Assembly (NCBI GenBank): GCA_014376805.1
Contig: JACMQU010000051.1
Span: forward strand, 1-63,797
Origin: Bacteroidia bacterium
Lineage (GTDB): Bacteria > Bacteroidota > Bacteroidia > UKL13-3
DNA length: 63,797 nucleotides
Direction of reading: 5' to 3'
A model generated the notes under the pieces. It saw only the letters and a list, made by a program, of their open reading frames with translations. It was not told where the DNA came from and ran no database searches. Positions within the stretch are counted from its first letter, which is position 1. Each line of letters begins with the position of its first letter. Shown here piece after piece: positions 8,433-16,860 of this stretch. Made by a program: the position numbers and the translations under genes.

Positions 8433-9794
8433 ATGATAAAAGCACAGTATGAAAGACCAATTATTCAGCGGCTGAATGTTGGTTTAATGAATAAATACGG
8501 AACCAAAACTGAATTCAATCCGGTTACCCATATTGATGGTAATGCAGTTAAGGAACTGATGGAAACTTATGGCTCACCCTTGTTTGTCTTATCAGAGAAA
8601 ACAATCAGGCAAACTTACAAAGATGCAACCCGTGCTTTTAAAACGCGCTATCCTAAAGTGCAGTTTGCCTGGTCTTATAAAACAAACTACATTAATGCTG
8701 TTTGTAATGTGTTCCATCAGGAAGGATCATGGGCAGAAGTTGTTTCGGGTTTTGAATACCTGAAAGCATTACACAATAATGTACCGGGAGATAAAATTAT
8801 TTTTAACGGCCCTGATAAAAAAGAGGTAGACCTTAAACTCGCAATAGAACATGGATCATTAATTCATATTGATCACCTGGATGAGTTGTACATGATAAAA
8901 GAATTAGTAGCAGGCGGCACTAAACGACCGCGTGTGGCTATAAGGGTTAATATGGATACAGGCATATATCCTATGTGGGATCGCTTTGGATTTAATTATG
9001 AAGATGGTCAGGCCTGGGATGCGATAAATAAAATTATGCTGTCGGGACAAATGGATCTGGTAGGTTTACATTGCCATATCGGAACATTTATGCTCACTCC
9101 TAATGCTTATGGGGTGGCGGCTTCCAAGCTTTCGCAACTGGCACTTTCTGTTATGAAAAAATTTAAAAAGAAAATAGAGTATATAGATTTAGGCGGAGGT
9201 TTTGCATCAAAAAACACCTTAAAAGGATCTTATATCCAGGGAATAGATGTATCACCAACTTTCGATCAATATGCAGAAGCTATCAGTACTTCTATTTTAA
9301 ATGCCGGTTTTACAGAAGACAGTTTACCGCTGCTGATACTGGAATCAGGAAGGGCATTAATTGATGAGGCAGGATATTTATTAGGTTCAGTAATATCTAA
9401 TAAGCGTTTGTCGGATGGAAGAAGGGCTACTATTCTGGATTTTGGCGTAAATATTCTTTTTACTTCTTTTTGGTATGACCACAAAATTAGTCCGGCTCAA
9501 CATTTCGGACAATACAGTGAAGACACTGTTTTGTATGGTCCTTTATGTATGAATATTGATGTAGTGAGAGAGCATATTTCCTTTCCACCTTTAAAAAAAG
9601 ATGATCAGGTGGTAGTACATACGGTAGGTGCTTACAACATGACACAGTGGATGCAGTTTATAGCAATGCGCCCTGCAGTTATTATGATTGATATGGACGA
9701 GAAGCCCCACCTCATCAGAAAAAGAGAAACAATTAACAGCATACAGGATGAGGAAGTAATGCCATTGTACCTTGAAAAATTTAAGATATCATAA
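8433..9794 (+). CDS. Fold-III PLP-dependent decarboxylase (Orn/DAP decarboxylase family)
   Basis: A 453-residue alanine-racemase-fold decarboxylase. The PLP lysine is K83 in W-S-Y-K-T-N; H213/H215 lie in the H-C-H-I-G-T strand; the phosphate-binding G-G-G is at 254-256; E304 and R307 sit in E-S-G-R; catalytic C372 is in G-P-L-C-M-N-I-D with D376. All expected catalytic residues are present. Family members remove the alpha-carboxyl of ornithine, diaminopimelate or carrier-bound amino acids (for example BtrK in butirosin synthesis). Position next to an ATP-grasp ligase rather than lysine-pathway genes argues against a simple LysA role. A 25-30 residue N-terminal extension precedes the barrel. 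The next gene starts 3 bp after the stop. Confidence 0.9.
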   Translation: MIKAQYERPIIQRLNVGLMNKYGTKTEFNPVTHIDGNAVKELMETYGSPLFVLSEKTIRQTYKDATRAFKTRYPKVQFAWSYKTNYINAVCNVFHQEGSWAEVVSGFEYLKALHNNVPGDKIIFNGPDKKEVDLKLAIEHGSLIHIDHLDELYMIKELVAGGTKRPRVAIRVNMDTGIYPMWDRFGFNYEDGQAWDAINKIMLSGQMDLVGLHCHIGTFMLTPNAYGVAASKLSQLALSVMKKFKKKIEYIDLGGGFASKNTLKGSYIQGIDVSPTFDQYAEAISTSILNAGFTEDSLPLLILESGRALIDEAGYLLGSVISNKRLSDGRRATILDFGVNILFTSFWYDHKISPAQHFGQYSEDTVLYGPLCMNIDVVREHISFPPLKKDDQVVVHTVGAYNMTQWMQFIAMRPAVIMIDMDEKPHLIRKRETINSIQDEEVMPLYLEKFKIS

Positions 9795-9797
9795 AAC

Positions 9798-11972
9798 GTG
9801 AAAGAGGATTTAAGGAGCCTTAAAAACAGTATTGTATCCAGCTATAGCCAGGTTTTTTTTTCAGATAACCATTGGTTCGGCTTTCTAATTTTATTAGCAA
9901 CTTTTGTTGATCCACATATTGGTTTCAGCGGGCTTATAAGTATCATTTTTTCTCTTATACTGTTAAAAAGTTCAGGATATAATCCTGCCACAATTAAGTG
10001 CGGATATTATACATATAACGTTCTGCTTACCGGATTGGCAATGGGGGCTTATTTCCAGTTTTCAATAACTTACATAATAATTCTGCTGATTGCTACATTG
10101 TTAACTTTGTTGCTTACAATATGGCTTTCATCAATTACCTCCCGTTATAAATTACCTTTTCTAAGCTTACCCTTTGTACTGGCTATCTGGATTCTACTTT
10201 TGAATGCAAAAACATTAAATATAAACATATTAAAGCCCGATACAGAATATACAACTGGTTACTGGAGTTATTTAGGAAGTTTATCTGAGGTACTATCCGG
10301 GAAGCTTAAATCATCTCTTATACTCCGGCTAATCTTTATTTATTTTAAATCTCTTGGCTCTATTTTTTTTCAAACCAATATTATTGCCGGTTTATTAATT
10401 GCAGGTGGGTTATTATTGTATTCACGCATTGCTTTTTTTTTATCATTAACCGGTTTCATATGTGGATATATTTTTTTCACGCTCACGCATGCAAATATGT
10501 CAACGGATGCCTATACCTACAGTGGGATTAACTATATTTTTTCTGCCATTGCACTCGGTGGTTTTTTTCTGATTCCATCAGCATCTTCTTATCTTTTGGT
10601 CATATTATCAACCCCAGTTATTGGTTTTATATTAATTGCATCCGCCCGTTTGGTTGAACCCAATTCTTTGCCATTGTATTCGCTTCCTTTTAGTTTAGGG
10701 GTTATTATGTTTATTTCTGCGTTAAACAACAGGTACACTTTTAAAAATTTTCACCAGGTGCAATATCAATTATACACTCCCGAAAAAAATCTGTATGCTT
10801 ATCATATGTATATGGAAAGGTTTAAAAAAGATACCTATATTCAGTTACACCTTCCATTTTATGGTGAATGGTTTGTATCTCAGGGGCATGAAGGAAAACT
10901 GACACATAAAGGTGAGTGGAGGTTTGCGCTCGATTTTGTGGTGTGTGATGAACACCAAAAAACCTTCCGTTATCCCGGAGAAAAAATAACAGATTTTTAT
11001 TGTTATTCGTTGCCCGTTACGGCACCTGCAGATGGCCTTGTGGTAAAGATACTGGATGGTATAGATGATAATGAGCCTGGAGAGGTAAATCTTACGGAAA
11101 ACTGGGGCAATACTATTGTTATAAAACATTTAGATGGACTTTACAGTAAACTATCCCATATAAAAAAAGACAGTTTTAAGGTGAAAGAATATGATTATGT
11201 AAAAAAGGGAGACATGCTTGCATTATGCGGTAATTCCGGAAGATCGCCTGAACCCCATATCCATTTTCAGTTGCAAACGATTGCTGATATTGGCGCACAT
11301 ACTTTAAAATATCCGCTTAGTTATTATATTACAAAGAGAGCAAATAATTATCAGCTTCATTCTTTTGATTATCCCGAAGAAGGCGAAACTATTTTAAGGC
11401 CGGTACCTTCCCCATTAATTCAAAAGGCTTTTCATTTTATACCCGGTATGAAATTTATTTTTGATGTAACAAATAACAATAATAAGTACACCGTAAACTG
11501 GGAAGTTTTTACAGATAGCTTAAACCAATCATACCTTTATTGCCACCTTACCGGTTCTACCGCTTATTTTACCAACAACGATACTCTTTTTTACTTTACA
11601 ACATTTAAGGGAGATAAAAATTCACTGCTTTACTTTTTTTATCTTGCTGCTTACAAAGTATTGCTAAGTTATTACCCCGATCTGATCGTTCATGATCAGC
11701 TAAATGTTGATGGTTATTATAATGGATTTATAAAATTGGTTCAGGACACCATTGCCCCTTTCTATATATTTTTAAAGCCGGCTTATACTTCTGTTTTTAC
11801 AGAGGCAGATAACAGGCATAACCCTAAAGTAATAATGTTAGTTTCTAAAACCTGGTCTGCAGGTATGCCGGGGCGGGAGGTTAACTTTGTTATAGAATTG
11901 TCTGACAATAAAATAAGAAGGATTATTGTAAAAGAAAATCAATCATGCATTACCGCAGAAAATATATCTTAA
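9798..11972 (+). CDS. Urea-transporter-like membrane domain fused to M23 peptidase domain
   Basis: A 724-residue protein starting with GTG 3 bp after the decarboxylase stop. Residues 1-~310 are very hydrophobic and have the two-fold urea-transporter architecture: Y-x-Y-N-V-L-L-T-G-L-A near 72-81 mirrored by Y-S-G-I-N-Y-I-F-S-A-I-A-L-G-G near 241-255, and S-L-P-F at 123-126 mirrored at 295-298. Residues ~340-510 form a LytM/M23 metallopeptidase domain with zinc ligands H370 and D379 (H-K-G-E-W-R-F-A-L-D) and the H-I-H pair H487/H489; the catalytic set looks intact. About 210 more residues follow, without recognised domain. Inferred role: small-solute channel in the inner membrane carrying an endopeptidase that cuts or binds a peptide or peptidoglycan cross-link. 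The end overlaps the next gene by 28 bp. Confidence 0.85.
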   Translation: MKEDLRSLKNSIVSSYSQVFFSDNHWFGFLILLATFVDPHIGFSGLISIIFSLILLKSSGYNPATIKCGYYTYNVLLTGLAMGAYFQFSITYIIILLIATLLTLLLTIWLSSITSRYKLPFLSLPFVLAIWILLLNAKTLNINILKPDTEYTTGYWSYLGSLSEVLSGKLKSSLILRLIFIYFKSLGSIFFQTNIIAGLLIAGGLLLYSRIAFFLSLTGFICGYIFFTLTHANMSTDAYTYSGINYIFSAIALGGFFLIPSASSYLLVILSTPVIGFILIASARLVEPNSLPLYSLPFSLGVIMFISALNNRYTFKNFHQVQYQLYTPEKNLYAYHMYMERFKKDTYIQLHLPFYGEWFVSQGHEGKLTHKGEWRFALDFVVCDEHQKTFRYPGEKITDFYCYSLPVTAPADGLVVKILDGIDDNEPGEVNLTENWGNTIVIKHLDGLYSKLSHIKKDSFKVKEYDYVKKGDMLALCGNSGRSPEPHIHFQLQTIADIGAHTLKYPLSYYITKRANNYQLHSFDYPEEGETILRPVPSPLIQKAFHFIPGMKFIFDVTNNNNKYTVNWEVFTDSLNQSYLYCHLTGSTAYFTNNDTLFYFTTFKGDKNSLLYFFYLAAYKVLLSYYPDLIVHDQLNVDGYYNGFIKLVQDTIAPFYIFLKPAYTSVFTEADNRHNPKVIMLVSKTWSAGMPGREVNFVIELSDNKIRRIIVKENQSCITAENIS

Positions 11973-13177
11973 GTGTTATTATTCTGGTAACAGGATGTGG
12001 CTTCCGCTTGTTTGCATCCGATACGCTAAGCTTTACTACAGTTGAAAGTAAATCTTATAACTTGTATTTACAAAAAGACTGGAAACGCTTAGGTAATTTT
12101 TGTGAGTTTGCTTTAGGTAAAGGGTATGATTATTATTATTTAAGAGTAAGAGCAGGTATAGCATATTTTGAGCAGTACCAATACCGTAAAGCTGCTGTGC
12201 ATTTTGAGAAGGCCGCATTATTTAATGCCAGCAACTTTGATAAAGCGTATTTGTATTACTGTTATTTATATTCTGAAAGATTTGAACAGGCAAGACTTTT
12301 GTCAAAATCATTTGATGTGGAATTGCGTTCAGCCTTAAAAATAAGGAGTAATACTTTTACCGGCGCGGGCATTGAAGGAGGAGTGAAAAAGAGCAATGAT
12401 AGATTATATAATGATGGTATATATAGCCAGCTAAGCCTTACACAAAGCGCTTTTAAGGACGTTTCTCTACTGCATGCAGCAACTTATTACATGCAGGATG
12501 AATGGCGGTTTAGTGTAAAACAATACCAATATTTCCTGCAATTAAGGAAGGCTTTTAAACACAATTTTTTACTTTCTGTTGCAATACATCTTATTGCAGA
12601 TGAAATAGTAGTTTATGATACAACAGTTGTTGAGCACCTGTCGCCTCCTAAACCACCAACCAAAACACCCATTACCGTTGATAAAAATACATTCGGTTAT
12701 GTGGGTGCATTTGTGCTAACAAAACATACTGCCTTGTTTGATTTTTCTATAGGTACTACAACCGTTTTTCTGGATACTTTAAACCAGTATCAGTTAAGTG
12801 GTGCTGTTACCTGGTATCCTTTTAAAAATAACAGGTTGCTAATAAGCGGTAATTTATATGCACACAGCAATGATAATTTTACCACTACCAATTTCGCTGT
12901 TTCACCGGTTGTTAATTTTTATATTACCAGAAAAATTTCTTTGGCAGTAAGTTACTTTAGTAATGCTAACGGACCAAATATTACAGAAAATAACGGATAT
13001 TTTGTAAACAATTCAATTGATCATACCTTATCGCGCTATACTTTTTCGGCTTCGGCACCTGTAACAAAAAAGATTTACATTTACGGAATATATACTTTTG
13101 AAAATAAAGTGAACACCAGAAACGCATATACCTACAGATATGATATGGGTGTTATTGGACTAAAAATTGTACTCTGA
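11945..13177 (+). CDS. TPR plus outer-membrane beta-barrel protein (YaiO-like)
   Basis: A 410-residue exported protein. The hydrophobic N-terminus (residues 8-25) can be read as a signal peptide cut after F-A-S, or as a lipoprotein signal because V-T-G-C fits a lipobox; a barrel makes the first more likely. Residues ~30-115 contain TPR-like helix pairs (Y-Y-L-R-V-R-A-G-I-A-Y-F, A-A-V-H-F-E-K-A). From ~130 to the end there are alternating hydrophobic/aromatic strands ending in a final aromatic/Leu strand, typical of an outer-membrane barrel of roughly 10-12 strands. It overlaps the UT/M23 gene by 28 bp, so it is translationally coupled to it. Could form the outer-membrane exit or docking site for the cluster's product (inference). 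Confidence 0.75.
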   Translation: MHYRRKYILSVIILVTGCGFRLFASDTLSFTTVESKSYNLYLQKDWKRLGNFCEFALGKGYDYYYLRVRAGIAYFEQYQYRKAAVHFEKAALFNASNFDKAYLYYCYLYSERFEQARLLSKSFDVELRSALKIRSNTFTGAGIEGGVKKSNDRLYNDGIYSQLSLTQSAFKDVSLLHAATYYMQDEWRFSVKQYQYFLQLRKAFKHNFLLSVAIHLIADEIVVYDTTVVEHLSPPKPPTKTPITVDKNTFGYVGAFVLTKHTALFDFSIGTTTVFLDTLNQYQLSGAVTWYPFKNNRLLISGNLYAHSNDNFTTTNFAVSPVVNFYITRKISLAVSYFSNANGPNITENNGYFVNNSIDHTLSRYTFSASAPVTKKIYIYGIYTFENKVNTRNAYTYRYDMGVIGLKIVL

Positions 13178-13257
13178 AAAAATAGATGTATGAGGGCATT
13201 ACTAACCAATATACCAGCTAAATTGTTTTATATGTTTAACCAATATAATAAAAAAAT

Positions 13258-13947
13258 ATGATTAGGGCGATAGCTATAGACGATGAACCATTAGCGCTTA
13301 AAGTTATTGAGAATTTTTGTGCCGGTATTGGTTTTATAAATCTTGAAAAATCATTCAGTAAAGCAAATGAAGCTGCTGTTTATTTAAAACAATATCCGGC
13401 CGATTTGTTATTTCTGGATATAAATATGCCTGTTATTAATGGTATTGATTTATATAAAAACATTAAGCAGGATGCCATGGTAATTTTTACTACGGTACAT
13501 CTTGAATATGCAATAGAAGGATTTAATCTGAATGCCATTGATTACCTGATAAAACCTTATACTGAAGAAAGATTTTTGCAGGCAGTTAATAAAGCGAATG
13601 AATTTTACAGTTTCAGAAATACGCTATCGGATCAGAATAGAAATATATTTGTAAGAGCCGATTACAGCCTGATAAAAATAATAGTTTCCAACATACTTTT
13701 TATTGAAGGGTTTGATGATTACTTGAAAATACATTTACTGGATCAGAAACCTGTAGTTGCCAGAATGACAATGAAAGGAATTCTCGAAAAACTTTCTTCT
13801 AAAGAATTTATCAGAATCCACCGGTCATTTATAGTACCGCTTTCACGCGTAGAACAGGTGCGTGGTAAATTGGTGTTTATTGCCGGGCACCAGTTGAGTT
13901 TAAGCAATAGCTATGAAAATGCGTTCTTTGAAGCATTTGGCAAATAG
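13258..13947 (+). CDS. LytTR-family response regulator
   Basis: A 229-residue regulator. The receiver domain (1-~118) has the acidic pair D8/D9, phospho-acceptor D54 (L-F-L-D-I-N-M-P), T79 and K99 (L-I-K-P). The LytTR DNA-binding domain (~130-225) shows L-F-I-E-G-F-D-D-Y, R-M-T-M-K-G-I-L and the F-I-R-I-H-R-S-F-I-V motif. The usual partner, a LytS/YehU-type membrane kinase, is absent nearby. The closest kinase is the hybrid kinase at 4903, whose terminal HPt needs an external receiver. It lies 80 bp after the barrel gene, so it may have its own promoter. Likely target: the cluster itself (inference). Confidence 0.93.
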   Translation: MIRAIAIDDEPLALKVIENFCAGIGFINLEKSFSKANEAAVYLKQYPADLLFLDINMPVINGIDLYKNIKQDAMVIFTTVHLEYAIEGFNLNAIDYLIKPYTEERFLQAVNKANEFYSFRNTLSDQNRNIFVRADYSLIKIIVSNILFIEGFDDYLKIHLLDQKPVVARMTMKGILEKLSSKEFIRIHRSFIVPLSRVEQVRGKLVFIAGHQLSLSNSYENAFFEAFGK

Positions 13948-14184
13948 AGAAGGAAATTTTGCCTGCTGTGCACATTGCCTTCATTTTACTGCAAAATATT
14001 TCTACTGCAAAAGATTGTAATTTACCCTTATAAAAAATGTTTCAAGGCAATTCATTTTAGCCTGCTTTGGCTGTAGCATCTGTTCTTCTCATTCTTTTAA
14101 ATAAATAACTTTACTTATTCAAAATGAAGCACCTTTCTTCAAATCAATAAAATAAATTCTATTAGGTAACGTGGATATTGAAAT

Positions 14185-15051
14185 TTACTTTTCCCGTTTA
14201 ATAATTGATTTAATTTTAAAAGCATTGGGAGTAACCAGGATGTCAAATTCTTTACCTTCCATCCATTCACCATCAAGATGAGCCTGTAATAGAAAGTTGG
14301 AAGTAACTTTTATATGTTTTGCTTTTTCGAAATGCACAAATGGGAGTTGCAGGTGTTTGCCTTTTTCAATAACAGGCAGGTAACGGAGCCTGTTAAATAG
14401 CCCTATTTTTTTTACCGCCACAAAATCCAGAAAACCATCTGTAAGTTCTGCCATAGGCGCAACCCTAAAACCGCCACCATAGGTTTTGCCTTTTGCAAAG
14501 CTGAGCATAAATATATCAGCCATCATTTTTTTATCAGCTGTTTCAATGTATATGAATCGTTCTTTATAAAATAATAATAAAGATAGTATGGTAGTTAAAT
14601 ATGCCAGTTGTCCGCTAAAAATTTGTTTGCCTAAATTACGTTTTACAACCCATCCATCAAAACCAATTCCCACCCCGTTAATAAATAGTTTGCCATTACA
14701 GGTACCCGCATCAACCGCCACTATATGGTTACTGCAGGCAATTTCAAATTGTTCTTTATGGCTGGCTGAACCAAGATGCAGCGTATTATAATCGTTACCG
14801 GTGCCGCAACGCAAAAAAGCAATGGGTATAACAATTGTTTTAAAATGGTTGATCACATAATTTATAGTGCCATCTCCGCCCATAATTACTATGCAGTTGA
14901 AGCCGGTTAAAGTAACAGGTAAAGAATCGGCAAATATTTCATATGTTATTTTTTTGCCTGTTAAAAAACATTCAAAGTCAGGGAGTAATTTTAATGCACT
15001 TCCTTTGCCGGCTTTCGAATTTGAAAATATTGCATAATGTTCAACTTCCAT
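14185..15051 (-). CDS. Diacylglycerol kinase (DagK/YegS)-family lipid kinase
   Basis: A 288-residue protein with the family's nucleotide site: N-S-K-A-G-K-G at 11-17, G-G-D-G-T-I-N at 58-64 and R-C-G-T-G-N-D-Y at 81-88. The C-terminal beta-sandwich half carries D-A-G-T-C-N-G-K and the G-I-G-F-D-G strand. Members phosphorylate diacylglycerol, sphingoid bases or other lipid alcohols with ATP at the membrane; the substrate cannot be read from sequence. It is a single gene on the minus strand, transcribed away from the ECF operon; the 240 bp between the two starts holds the ECF promoter. Confidence 0.88.
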   Translation of the reverse strand: MEVEHYAIFSNSKAGKGSALKLLPDFECFLTGKKITYEIFADSLPVTLTGFNCIVIMGGDGTINYVINHFKTIVIPIAFLRCGTGNDYNTLHLGSASHKEQFEIACSNHIVAVDAGTCNGKLFINGVGIGFDGWVVKRNLGKQIFSGQLAYLTTILSLLLFYKERFIYIETADKKMMADIFMLSFAKGKTYGGGFRVAPMAELTDGFLDFVAVKKIGLFNRLRYLPVIEKGKHLQLPFVHFEKAKHIKVTSNFLLQAHLDGEWMEGKEFDILVTPNAFKIKSIIKREK

Positions 15052-15238
15052 GTTTCAAGTATAAGCAAAAAGAATAAGCCATAAGGCAGGTTTGATTATA
15101 AAAGTACATCAATCCTTTTTTTATAAAACGGGTTTCCAAACCTGCAACTTTTTCCAAAATAGCATGAAGTGGTACAGCCCCTTAATATTGCTTACCGCCA
15201 ACAAATGAACATCTTTATAAAAATTATTTAATTAAGTT

Positions 15239-15266
15239 GTAACTTTTTCACCTTGCAAACGTCTGA
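15239..15266 (+). promoter_or_regulatory. ECF-type sigma promoter in front of the sigma gene
   Basis: GTAACTT (15239-15245), a 15-base spacer, then GTCTGA (15261-15266) matches closely the RpoE-type promoter pattern (GGAACTT, ~16 bases, GTCTGA) known from proteobacteria. It lies 26 bp before the ATG of an ECF sigma factor. The natural reading is positive autoregulation; the element is seen, its use is inferred. Confidence 0.6.
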
Positions 15267-15292
15267 TGATTATAATCCCTTAAGCCTACCGC

Positions 15293-15778
15293 ATGACCGC
15301 TACCGAGTATAATACCTGTGTTGATTATTACGCTGACTCCCTGTATCGCTTTGTTCTCAAAAATATCCGTGATAAAGATATGGCACACGATGTGGTTCAG
15401 GATACATTTGAAAAGGTATGGTTAAAGGTAGAAAATGTGGAGGTAGAGAAGGCAAAATCGTATTTGTTTACTACGGGCTATCATACTATGATTGATAAAA
15501 TACGAAAGGAAAAACATTCCACTATGCTTGAAGATCATCATGAAGACTTGGTTCAGACAGAAAATAATTACAGCGATTTAAAAAGCATTCTGGATATGGC
15601 ATTGAATACCCTTACAGAAATTCAACGTTCGGTGGTATTGTTACGCGATTATGAGGGTTACAGTTATGAAGAGATTGGAGAGATAACAGGGTTAAATGAA
15701 AGCCAGGTAAAAGTGTACATATACCGGGCCCGCTTAGCTTTAAAATCGTATATAGTAAGCATGGATAATTTAGTGTAA
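15293..15778 (+). CDS. ECF (sigma-70 family) RNA polymerase sigma factor
   Basis: A 161-residue ECF sigma factor with sigma region 2 (~10-75, with D-M-A-H-D-V-V-Q-D-T-F-E-K-V-W in the -10 recognition helix) and region 4 (~100-155, with Y-S-Y-E-E-I-G-E-I-T-G-L-N-E-S-Q-V-K in the helix-turn-helix). Length is typical of ECF factors. The first visible ATG of the conserved frame is used. The next gene begins 4 bp after the stop and encodes a membrane protein that is probably its anti-sigma partner. Target genes likely include this operon, judged from the matching promoter at 15239. Confidence 0.95.
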   Translation: MTATEYNTCVDYYADSLYRFVLKNIRDKDMAHDVVQDTFEKVWLKVENVEVEKAKSYLFTTGYHTMIDKIRKEKHSTMLEDHHEDLVQTENNYSDLKSILDMALNTLTEIQRSVVLLRDYEGYSYEEIGEITGLNESQVKVYIYRARLALKSYIVSMDNLV

Positions 15779-15782
15779 TAAA

Positions 15783-16844
15783 ATGAAAGTAACTATAGAT
15801 AATTACGAAGTTTTGCTGATTGATTACCTTGACGGGGTGTTGGATCCACTGTTGGCAGATGAGTTGCTTACCTTTATTAACAATAATGAAGCATTAAAAG
15901 CTGAACTTGATATTTTGCCAGGTGTACAACAGTTAAATGAAAACGAAACGGACGCAGAGAAAATAGATTTTAGTTTTTTAAAAAAACCGGCTTCGGTTCA
16001 ACTTACACAACAACTGGAAGAGTTAATGATAGGTGCTGTAGAAAAACAACTCTCCGCAGATCAAGAACTTTCCTTAAAAAGAAGTCTGCTTCTTTATCCT
16101 GAGCTTAAACCCCATTTCGAATTATTTAACCACACTAAACTCCTGCCTGAACCTGCTATTGTTTTTGATAATAAGCAACAATTAAAAAAGAAATCCCAGG
16201 CGAAAATAATACCACTCTTTACAAAAATTATAGCCGTTGCTGCCGTGTTTTTATTTTTCGGATTTGCTACTGTTGTTTACTTCAATCTGCAAAAAGTAAA
16301 TGTAGGTTCAAACAGTGAACTGGCAAGTAATATACCGGCAGAAAAATTGAAAACGGAGCCTGTTAAATCGTTGGTCGTTGCTAAACAAACTGAAATGTTA
16401 CAGGTGAGTCCTGTTCATATTGGTAAAAACAAGTATAAAAAAACCAGGGTTCAGATTAACCAAATGTTTGCATCTGAAGAAGTAATTGAAATTGATGCAA
16501 AGCAATTAAATTCCATAAATGATAATAGGGTAGCAGCACCTCTTCTTACGCCTGCAATACCCCGTTATAATAATGAAATATTGAACAGGACAATGGCCCG
16601 TAATGAACATTTCTTTACTCCCAAAGAATGGTTACTTGAAAAGTTTAAAGAAAAAGTACCTCAATCGGAATACCTAGTTGACACCCTTTTTAACGGAGGG
16701 GCAAAGGCAGCAGCTATACAACTTTTAAACAATACAACAGGAATTGCCTATACAGTAAAAATAACTCCTTATGGTTCACATAAAAGGTTCTCTATTGTAT
16801 CTAAATATTTTGCTTTTGAAAGAACCCCACGATCTGATTATTAA
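15783..16844 (+). CDS. Probable anti-sigma-like single-pass membrane protein
   Basis: A 353-residue protein, starting 4 bp after the sigma gene. The N-terminal ~140 residues are acidic and helical, with two similar Y-L-D-G/E-L-type segments (L-I-D-Y-L-D-G-V-L near 12-20), as seen in cytoplasmic sigma-binding parts of Bacteroidota anti-sigma factors. One membrane helix at ~147-167 is followed by a ~185-residue periplasmic part with no recognised domain. No FecR domain is visible, so this is not the classical TonB-linked type. Inferred role: holds the ECF sigma at the membrane until an envelope signal arrives. Function rests on context and topology rather than a named family. Confidence 0.7.
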   Translation: MKVTIDNYEVLLIDYLDGVLDPLLADELLTFINNNEALKAELDILPGVQQLNENETDAEKIDFSFLKKPASVQLTQQLEELMIGAVEKQLSADQELSLKRSLLLYPELKPHFELFNHTKLLPEPAIVFDNKQQLKKKSQAKIIPLFTKIIAVAAVFLFFGFATVVYFNLQKVNVGSNSELASNIPAEKLKTEPVKSLVVAKQTEMLQVSPVHIGKNKYKKTRVQINQMFASEEVIEIDAKQLNSINDNRVAAPLLTPAIPRYNNEILNRTMARNEHFFTPKEWLLEKFKEKVPQSEYLVDTLFNGGAKAAAIQLLNNTTGIAYTVKITPYGSHKRFSIVSKYFAFERTPRSDY

Positions 16845-16860
16845 TAAAAAAAACACACTA

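Noticed and set aside
7131..9794. Classical pyrroloquinoline quinone or graspetide pathway
   Set aside because: No radical SAM PqqE, no PqqA/B/C and no graspetide precursor nearby, and the ATP-grasp enzyme is not of the MvdD/RimK type.
8433..9794. Calling the decarboxylase lysA
   Set aside because: The context has no lysine or diaminopimelate genes, and the C-M-N-I-D catalytic segment differs from the C-E-S-x-D usual in LysA.
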